Assembly (NCBI GenBank): GCA_027061945.1
Contig: JAMOVR010000095.1
Location: 1-52,959 of the forward strand
DNA: 52,959 nucleotides
Origin: Candidatus Heimdallarchaeota archaeon
Lineage (GTDB): Archaea; Asgardarchaeota; Heimdallarchaeia; Heimdallarchaeales; JAJRWK01
Direction: 5' to 3'
Shown piece after piece: positions 8,712-15,071 of the stretch. Under the pieces are notes generated by a model. It saw only the letters and a program-made list of their open reading frames with translations. It did no database searches and was not told where the DNA came from. Position 1 is the first letter of the stretch. Each line of letters opens with the position of its first letter. A program made the position numbers and the translations under genes.

Positions 8712-9763
8712 TCAAGGACCTCCGTAAGGATTTTGAGTACCTTCTCAACTAATTCATCATTCTCACGTTTGGCACCCTTTTCCATCGCCTCTGCTAATTG
8801 TTCTTCTTTTTCTCTTAAGGCTTTTTCTAGAAAAATTATTTGCTCTCTCATTTCAGCAATTTCTTTTGCATGGTTCTCAGTCATTTCTCTAAGCTTTTCT
8901 CCTAATTCTTTCTGTATGAATTCTAAGTTTCTCTCTTTCTCTTTAATGACATTCTCCAGTTCTTCTATTTGCTTTCTTAGTTCTTGATTATTCTCACGTA
9001 ATAGTTCAATTTCCTTTGAGAAAGAAATATCTTTATTTTCGTAATCTGCTAGTTTATTAGAAAGTTTTTCTTTTTCTTGTTTTAATACGAAGTTCTCAAC
9101 CTTTAGGGTCTCGATTTCAGTTTCTAGCTCCTTAATTCTTTTTTCTAAAACTTCTTGCTTGCCAGTTTCAGAAGCTACTTTTTGTTCTATTCTTCTTAAA
9201 TCCTTAATTTCTTCAAATGCTCTAGCAAGTCTTTCCTGTAAACTAATATTTTGTTTTTGAAGCTCTGATTTTTCTTTTTCTAATTTAGTGATATATTTTT
9301 GAAGGGTAATAATTTCTTCTTGACTCTTTTTTTTCAGATCTTTTTCAAGGTCAATAATTGCTTGGTCAAACCTAGTAAGAAGATTAGTGAATTTCTCAGA
9401 AATATTTTGTAACTGCTTTTTAAGCTCCCTATTTTCTTTTTTTAATCTTTCATTTGCCCTTATTAATTGTTCTTTTTCTTTTTTTAACCTGTTTTCGTAG
9501 TCTCTAAGTTTATCTCCGAGTTCCTGGTTTTCTCTTTTCAATGTTTCTATCTCTTGAAGTAACTTGTTGAAGGCTTCACCAAAAGAATAAAATGCATCTT
9601 TTACTAATGGATGTAAGTATTCCCAATATCTTCTAATTAATGCATCTAAATCTCTATGAATCTCTGGGAGTTCCATTAGTTCATAATTTGGCAATCCTTC
9701 ATCTACTGCAAATATGGGGTCATAATCAGGCATTGCATGCCAAAGATTTTTCTTTTTACTCAC
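8708..9763 (-). CDS. Long coiled-coil protein coupled to small GTPase
   Basis: A 351-residue soluble protein. Residues 1-60 form a compact non-coil head (many aromatic residues, LMELPEIHRDLDAL). From about residue 62 to 335 it is an almost unbroken heptad-patterned coiled coil rich in Glu, Lys and Leu, with only short breaks near 215 and 245. No enzyme motif is visible. The start is a GTG preceded by a strong ribosome binding site (GAGGAGTG). Its stop overlaps the start of the small GTPase, so the two products are made together. By analogy with eukaryotic golgins and tethers the coil could be a GTPase effector or scaffold, which is inference only. Confidence 0.85.
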   Translation of the reverse strand: MSKKKNLWHAMPDYDPIFAVDEGLPNYELMELPEIHRDLDALIRRYWEYLHPLVKDAFYSFGEAFNKLLQEIETLKRENQELGDKLRDYENRLKKEKEQLIRANERLKKENRELKKQLQNISEKFTNLLTRFDQAIIDLEKDLKKKSQEEIITLQKYITKLEKEKSELQKQNISLQERLARAFEEIKDLRRIEQKVASETGKQEVLEKRIKELETEIETLKVENFVLKQEKEKLSNKLADYENKDISFSKEIELLRENNQELRKQIEELENVIKEKERNLEFIQKELGEKLREMTENHAKEIAEMREQIIFLEKALREKEEQLAEAMEKGAKRENDELVEKVLKILTEVLE

Positions 9764-9878
9764 GGGGCACTCCTCTTTATGCTTTAATTAGATCCCCAAC
9801 AATTTACTTTTAAATAATTAAAGCTAGGGTATCTCTTATACTTCTTTCTCAATAACTTATTAAACAAAACACGTTTTT

Positions 9879-10373
9879 ATGTTCTTTTCCATAAAACAAT
9901 CAATGATGGAAGAATTTCCGCCGGGATTTGTTGTAAATACCGAAACAGCAATTGGCTCTAATGTGTTAAATCATCTTATTAATAAAGTAAGAAATCAACC
10001 TGGCTTTAGTTTGTTTGACTATGAAAAAGTAAAAGGTTCAAGACATATCTTAGCAGCAATTAATAATACAGTACGAAGGAAACAATACAATGACTTACGT
10101 GCTAAAAGCATAGAAACAGAATTTATTCTTTTTCTAAGCGGAGAACGTCAAATAATAAAAGCTCAGAAAGACATAGGTCTATCGGAAAAAACCCGAAAAA
10201 TAGGGATTATTATTTGGAAAATACACGATGCTGAGCATATCCTTAAGGAAATAGTAAATATAATTTCCAAAGAGGGAATGATTCTCAATGTTCATAAAAT
10301 TGATTACTCTGAAGATAATGGGTTAGAGGAGGATTTAGCTATAGAAAAGACTACTATGAGTAATTTAAAATGA
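9879..10373 (+). CDS. cgi121: KEOPS complex subunit Cgi121
   Basis: A 164-residue protein of the Cgi121/TPRKB family. The diagnostic segment is EFILFLSGERQIIKAQKDIG (roughly residues 82-101), followed by a strand-rich stretch (KIGIIIWKI) and a helix with DAEHILKEIV, matching the usual Cgi121 fold. In archaea Cgi121 binds the kinase Bud32 and the tRNA CCA end, supporting threonylcarbamoyl-A37 formation by the KEOPS complex. The true start may be Met9 or Met10 rather than Met1; there is no clear ribosome binding site. It converges on tRNA-Val; no other KEOPS gene is in the window. Confidence 0.85.
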   Translation: MFFSIKQSMMEEFPPGFVVNTETAIGSNVLNHLINKVRNQPGFSLFDYEKVKGSRHILAAINNTVRRKQYNDLRAKSIETEFILFLSGERQIIKAQKDIGLSEKTRKIGIIIWKIHDAEHILKEIVNIISKEGMILNVHKIDYSEDNGLEEDLAIEKTTMSNLK

Positions 10374-10396
10374 GTATTATTATGACTAAATTAAAA

Positions 10397-10472
10397 TGGT
10401 GGGCCGGGGCGGAATTGAACCGCCGACCTCCACGATGTCAACGTGGCGTCATAGCCCCTAGACCACCGGCCC
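10397..10472 (-). tRNA. tRNA-Val (anticodon GAC)
   Basis: Read on the minus strand from 10472, the sequence folds as a complete cloverleaf: 7-bp acceptor stem (GGGCCGG with CCGGCCC), a D arm containing GGTCTAGGGGCTATGAC, a 5-bp anticodon stem (CCACG/CGTGG) around the loop TTGACAT, and a T arm GGCGG/CCGCC around TTCAATT. The anticodon is GAC, so it reads Val GUC and GUU codons. The discriminator base is A and the CCA end is encoded (10397-10399). There is no intron. A T-rich stretch follows, which could end transcription. Confidence 0.96.
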
Positions 10473-10647
10473 AAAGGGTATTTTACAATAAAAAGGGACA
10501 AGAAATGGTTTTTATGTTTGTCGCTTGTTGTTCTAGCTATTCGCAAATTTTTCAACACAGAAAAAACATCAAAGCAACAAGAATCTAACCACCCCAATAT
10601 CAAATAAAGCAAAATTTTTTCAAACAATTTTTTTAACATTCAAAAAG

Positions 10648-11664
10648 ATGAACCTAATAATCAAAAGAACTTTGTATTCGTTATCTATGGCTTACGTGCT
10701 AATGTATGTTTCAGAAATAATGTTTACTGCTACGAGCGTTCTTCTTTCTAATCTTTCCTACTTATTATTAGCATATCTATTTTATTTCATGGCTACTTGG
10801 ATATTACTATTTATAATAGAATATTTTCATGTAAATGATGTTTGGTCATTATTTTTAGCAGGTGCGTTTTATGGATGGATATTAGAAGGAATTTATAGGA
10901 CTACTATGTACTCTGCATTCCCTATATATCTCTCATGGATTGGTTTAGCCTGGCATGACTTATTATCAGTCATTATCTTTTTCTATTTTATTCGTCGTTC
11001 AATAATCTTAGATGATAAGAAAACAATAGCCATCACAACAAGTTTATTGGGGATCTTATGGGGAATTTTCCAGGCAGGATGGAGTCAGATAAAAGTATCA
11101 ACAGTCTCTCCATTTGTTTTCTCCATATATTCATTTTTTGCAACGATACTCCTAATTATTGCATTATTTGGTTGTGGCTTTTTCTATGAAGTAAAGTTTG
11201 ACCCTGGTCTTAAAGAAAGTTCAGTATATTTTCTCCTTCTCATCATCATATATTTTTTCGATGTAGTATTTTATCTTCAAGCCTTATTCTTAGTTCCTAT
11301 ACTTTATTTTCTAAATTATTATCCGTTAAATAGACATAGAAAAGTCCATAAAGAAGAAAAATCTCTAATTCAAATTTTAAATGATGCGATAATAATTAAA
11401 AAGGTGTCTCAAGATAAAACTTTCTTAGTTAGCTTGTTATTAATTCTACTCATACCACTTTTTGCTTCATTTAGTTATTACTTGTTTTCTCCTCTTACAA
11501 TATCTAGTGATATTTTTGGGTGGATCTTCATAATTCTAACGTTTACGGGGTTTATTATTTATATAATCGCTTATATTAAAGTTCTCAGAAGAGCTCCTAA
11601 AATAGAAAACGATAATCTTTTAGCGCAAATCACTAAAGAAAAGAATAGTAAACGCAAAAAATAG
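10648..11664 (+). CDS. Multi-pass membrane protein, unknown
   Basis: A 338-residue hydrophobic protein with about ten predicted membrane segments and a short, strongly basic cytoplasmic tail (KEKNSKRKK). One segment pattern, GAFYGWILEGIYRTTMYSAFP, has an unusual density of small and aromatic residues, but I do not recognise a family. It begins with ATG about 175 bp after the tRNA gene, which is on the other strand, and ends about 110 bp before the urocanase gene. A transporter or membrane-bound enzyme is possible; no function is claimed. Confidence 0.7.
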   Translation: MNLIIKRTLYSLSMAYVLMYVSEIMFTATSVLLSNLSYLLLAYLFYFMATWILLFIIEYFHVNDVWSLFLAGAFYGWILEGIYRTTMYSAFPIYLSWIGLAWHDLLSVIIFFYFIRRSIILDDKKTIAITTSLLGILWGIFQAGWSQIKVSTVSPFVFSIYSFFATILLIIALFGCGFFYEVKFDPGLKESSVYFLLLIIIYFFDVVFYLQALFLVPILYFLNYYPLNRHRKVHKEEKSLIQILNDAIIIKKVSQDKTFLVSLLLILLIPLFASFSYYLFSPLTISSDIFGWIFIILTFTGFIIYIIAYIKVLRRAPKIENDNLLAQITKEKNSKRKK

Positions 11665-11775
11665 TTTTTTTAGGTCTTTTTTTTTAGTCTTCTTCATAGT
11701 TTTCAGTCTTTTTTCCATGTTTTACCAAGAAAGGTATTTGTATTTCTCATTAATAATCGTATATGAGTGATCTTT

Positions 11776-13701
11776 ATGGCAGAAGGCGTAGCCAGTTCTA
11801 CAACTCCTGAAGGAAAACCAAAGTCAATGTTTGAAAAAATAATTGATGGAGAATATAAAATACCTTTTGAAGAGAGGCTCCGTTTAGACTTAAAACCAGA
11901 TGAAATACCCCCATTACCCAAAGGTGAAGAAGCATTAAAACCAAGTACGGTTGCAGGATGGCAAACAGAAGCTATAATTCGAGCTATGATTAATAATCTA
12001 CATAATGGCTCTGATTGGGAAACTTTATTTATATATGGTGGATCTGGAAGAGTAGCTAGAAACTGGAAAGCATTCTTTGAAACGATTGAGCTTCTAAAAA
12101 CACTTAAGCCTAATGAGACATTATTCCTTCAAAGTGGTGTTCCCTATGGAAAGACAATAACTCATCCATGGGCTCCAAGAATCGTAGTGACAAACAGCAT
12201 TATTGTTCCAGAATGGGCTAAATATTTTAACAACATGGTTGAGGCTGGGCTAACAGTATATGGTCAAATGACTGCAGGGTCTTTCTGTTTCATTGGGCTA
12301 CAAGGAATTATTCAAGGCACTTATGAAACAATTGCAGCAGCTATTAAAAATGCAGAAAAAAGTCCCGCATATCAAAAATTATCAGACTTTGAAAAACAGA
12401 TCATTGTCAGTGCAGGATTAGGTCTCATGAGTGGAGCACAACCATTAGCCATTAAAATGAATGGAAAAATAGCGATTATTGCGGAAGTTAACCCGAAACA
12501 AATCGACCGTTTATATAATTTAGGAAGAGACCGTGGAACACCATACTTAGACATAAAAGTTGACAGCGTTGAAGAAGCAATTAGAATTGCAAAAGAATAT
12601 GCCGAAAAGAAGGAAGCTGTGTCGATAGGAGTATTAGCTAATGCTGTTGACTTGTTACAGTACTTGGTAGATAATAATATTACTCCTCATGTTCTCACAG
12701 ATCAGACTTCTGCTCATGATATGCTAAATGGTTATGTCCCTGCAGGGATGACTTATGAAGAAGCAATTAAACTTAGAGAAGAGAACCCCAAAGAATATGA
12801 AAAGAAAGCATATGAAACTGTTAAAAGACACGTAGAATTAATGCTCGAGCTTCAAAAACGTGGAGCAGAAACTTTTGACTATGGGAACAATATTAGAGGG
12901 CAAGCACTAAAAGCAGGAGTCAAAAATGCATTTGACTTTGAGGGATTTGTACCTAAATATATCAGACCATTATTTATGGAAGGAAAAGGTCCATTCAGAT
13001 GGGCAGCACTTTCAAATGACCCACAAGATATTTTGGTAACTGATGAATATGCAAAGAAACTTTTCTATGATGATCCACAATTAGTCAATTGGATTGACTT
13101 AGCAGAAAAGTATATCCCATTCGAAAAAGGATTACCAGCCAGAGTTTTTTGGGCTGGTTTCTTCGGTAGAGCTGCTTTTGGAATGTTGATGAATAAGCTA
13201 GTTGCTGAAGGCAAACTAAAAGCACCGGTATTTATTGCGAGAGATCACTTAGACGGTGGTTCTGTAGCGTCACCATTCCGAGAAACGGAAGGAATGAAAG
13301 ATGGTAGCGATGCTATAGGGGACTACCCCGTCCTAAATTTATTAGGTAATGCATTAGGAGGAGCAACATTAGTAGCTTATCATGGTGGTGGGGGTGTTGG
13401 AGTAGGTTATTCTCTCCACGCTGGACAAATTGTTGTTGCTGACGGGACGAGGATTGCACAAGAAAAGCTCTTCCGAGTGTTATTATGGGATCCTATGTCT
13501 GCAATTTTGAGACATGCTGCTGCAGGTTATGAAAAAGCAATTAATATCGCAAAAGAATATGGATTAGTGGTACCCGGAATATTAGAAAACAAGGAAATAG
13601 ACTACAAAGGACTATACAATAAAATTATTGAGACTGTCAAGGAGAGAACAGGAATAGATCTATGGCCACCAATGGAAAAAATAGAATTAGCTCTTCTTTA
13701 A
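11776..13701 (+). CDS. hutU: Urocanate hydratase
   Basis: A 641-residue urocanase: it adds water to urocanate to give imidazolonepropionate, the second step of histidine breakdown, with NAD as bound cofactor. Clear family segments include WQTEAIIRAMINNL near the N-terminus, YGGSGRVARNW, LTVYGQMTAGS followed by GIIQGTYET (about 150-180), and GGGGVGVGYSLHAG near the C-terminus. It is longer than the usual bacterial enzyme of about 560 residues. I chose the ATG at 11776 because a GAGTGAT ribosome binding site fits it better than the in-frame start at 11767. No other hut gene is in the window, so it stands alone. Confidence 0.93.
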   Translation: MAEGVASSTTPEGKPKSMFEKIIDGEYKIPFEERLRLDLKPDEIPPLPKGEEALKPSTVAGWQTEAIIRAMINNLHNGSDWETLFIYGGSGRVARNWKAFFETIELLKTLKPNETLFLQSGVPYGKTITHPWAPRIVVTNSIIVPEWAKYFNNMVEAGLTVYGQMTAGSFCFIGLQGIIQGTYETIAAAIKNAEKSPAYQKLSDFEKQIIVSAGLGLMSGAQPLAIKMNGKIAIIAEVNPKQIDRLYNLGRDRGTPYLDIKVDSVEEAIRIAKEYAEKKEAVSIGVLANAVDLLQYLVDNNITPHVLTDQTSAHDMLNGYVPAGMTYEEAIKLREENPKEYEKKAYETVKRHVELMLELQKRGAETFDYGNNIRGQALKAGVKNAFDFEGFVPKYIRPLFMEGKGPFRWAALSNDPQDILVTDEYAKKLFYDDPQLVNWIDLAEKYIPFEKGLPARVFWAGFFGRAAFGMLMNKLVAEGKLKAPVFIARDHLDGGSVASPFRETEGMKDGSDAIGDYPVLNLLGNALGGATLVAYHGGGGVGVGYSLHAGQIVVADGTRIAQEKLFRVLLWDPMSAILRHAAAGYEKAINIAKEYGLVVPGILENKEIDYKGLYNKIIETVKERTGIDLWPPMEKIELALL

Positions 13702-13738
13702 TCATCTAATAAAAAATATTAATTAATAAATTAAGAGT

Positions 13739-14243
13739 TCATAATTTTTTCATAACCAATATGTGTTGATGAATAATGTTTGGAATATATGAGTAAGGAT
13801 ATCCATAGGGTCTAAGTTTAATTCCTATAAAAACCCAAATGATATCTGCCTTTAGAATAAAACCAATTGTTTTCTAGTTCGTTGACTAATCTCGCATTAT
13901 TTAACTGATATATTCCTTTTTGATAAGGATTTCTGATAATTATTACCAAATATTTTTGTTTTTTAATACGCGATATGTTTTTTTAAAAACGTAATTAGTT
14001 TTTCAAAAAATCCATCTGTATTCTTTAAATCTGCCAAGTCTTCTTTATGATTTGAATGCATATTATAAGTTGTCTTCCGATTACTAAATTTCTTGTATTC
14101 CCCATTGCTTATTGTTATATTCTAAGTGAATATTATACGGAGTATCCGTACAACAAGACTAATACTTTCGTCTTCTAGTTCCTTTTCTAGTTCCTTCAAT
14201 AACTTAAGAGCGTCTCCCTGTTGAAGTTCCTGTTTTTTAACTT
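13739..14243 (-). pseudogene. Decayed N6-adenine/N4-cytosine DNA methyltransferase
   Basis: The minus strand codes for scattered but ordered pieces of an amino-MTase, spread over at least three frames. In order they are: QQGDALKLLKELE with SISLVV; after a frameshift TDTPYNIHLEYN (a mutated DPPY catalytic motif); a middle part with DGFFEKLITFLKKH; then YLVIIIRNPYQKG; and, after another shift, LRPYGYPYSYIPNIIHQHIL, the typical C-terminal end of this family. Several frameshifts and a TAG/TAA break the frame, so it cannot make protein. Its upstream end runs directly into the IS605-like element at 14244, which may have removed the start codon. This remnant accounts for the otherwise gene-free 0.5 kb after hutU. 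Confidence 0.75.
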
Positions 14244-14408
14244 TCTCGGCGGGAAATCCTCTTCCGAAAGGGAGGGGATGAAAGCCGAAAACATCATATG
14301 TTTTTTTGTATATTTTTTTCTTGCAGGGCTGGGACGGCTCGTAGCGCCTGTGGAGAGAGTCTCCTCTGTGAAGCAGGAAGTCCCTCGCAAAAGCAAGGGG
14401 TAGTTCAC
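14244..14408 (+). mobile_element. IS200/IS605-like non-autonomous or guide-RNA-like element, copy A
   Basis: A 165-bp unit with a left hairpin enclosed by TCGGC and GCCGA, a T-rich linker, a GC-rich core (ctgggacggc...gtagcgcctgtgg) and a right hairpin CCCTCGC-AAAA-GCAAGGG followed by TAGTTCAC. It is nearly identical to copy B (41782-41943), which marks them as recent copies. The layout resembles the right-end hairpin and omega-RNA region of IS200/IS605-type elements, but no tnpA or tnpB is present. The right end overlaps the archease stop codon (14405-14407), and the left end abuts the methyltransferase pseudogene. The left flank TTAACTT resembles those of the other copies. Confidence 0.75.
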
Positions 14409-14839
14409 ACGTCTAGAATTACAAATACGTACCATTTTCCATTTTCCTTTTTTTCTACTTTGAGTAAGTGCCAAGTAACTGCCTTAATATCCATGCCTAT
14501 TTCGTGTTTGTTAATGTCAGTAATATCTGCCTTTCCTCTTAAAAAGGCCTTAATTTTCCCATCAAAATATTTTACTTTTGCTCTTAGTTCTTTGAAAATT
14601 AGTCCTTCAGCATCTTTCAAAAAAATTATTTCTTCTAAGCAATCTAATAATAGTCTTTCTTCATTTTCTGCTTCTAACTCTATTTTTTTCTCAATTTTCC
14701 CTTCAATGGTCTCGATTTTAGCCATAAGTTTAATCATTGCCTCTATAGTTTCATTTAATGCTTGTTCGAAACTCTCTGCATCATAAACCTCAATGGCAAC
14801 ATCTGCGATAGCAGTATCTTCAGGATATCTATAAGGCAT
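14405..14839 (-). CDS. Archease (RtcB activator)
   Basis: A 144-residue archease (COG1371). It starts MPYRYPEDTAIADVAIEVYD, a family-typical N-terminus with the conserved acidic residues that bind metal, and ends KAVTWHLLKVEK...YVFVILDV. Archease speeds up guanylylation and GTP use by the RNA ligase RtcB. Its gene is divergent from rtcB with a shared 232-bp spacer, so both could be driven from that region. Its TGA stop codon lies within the right terminus of element copy A, so the last codons may derive from the insertion. The normal family C-terminus is nearly complete, so function should be kept. Confidence 0.9.
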   Translation of the reverse strand: MPYRYPEDTAIADVAIEVYDAESFEQALNETIEAMIKLMAKIETIEGKIEKKIELEAENEERLLLDCLEEIIFLKDAEGLIFKELRAKVKYFDGKIKAFLRGKADITDINKHEIGMDIKAVTWHLLKVEKKENGKWYVFVILDV

Positions 14840-15071
14840 CTGAAAGAAAGTACGGTTAGAGTTATTAAAATAATTATTTTGTATAAGAAAAATTTGTAAT
14901 TGTAGTATGTGATTTCTTCCAGGAACTCTTAATTTATATTTTTTTAAAAAAAGGTTATCTACGACAATAGAATCACTAAAAAAACAAAGTAAATAAATAA
15001 ATAAAAATAGCTTAATAACTAATTATTATCTCTAAAAACTAAAAAAACATTATTCATTAGGAGTGATTGAA

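Noticed and set aside
8688-8987. 99-codon plus-strand frame over the coiled-coil gene
   Set aside because: Ser/Phe-rich antisense shadow of Glu/Lys-rich coiled-coil codons.
10370-10639. Two short frames over the tRNA gene on both strands
   Set aside because: They cross the complete tRNA-Val cloverleaf; the peptides are artefacts.
14298-14786. 162-codon plus-strand frame overlapping archease
   Set aside because: Ser/Phe-rich shadow of the archease gene on the opposite strand, running out of the mobile element.
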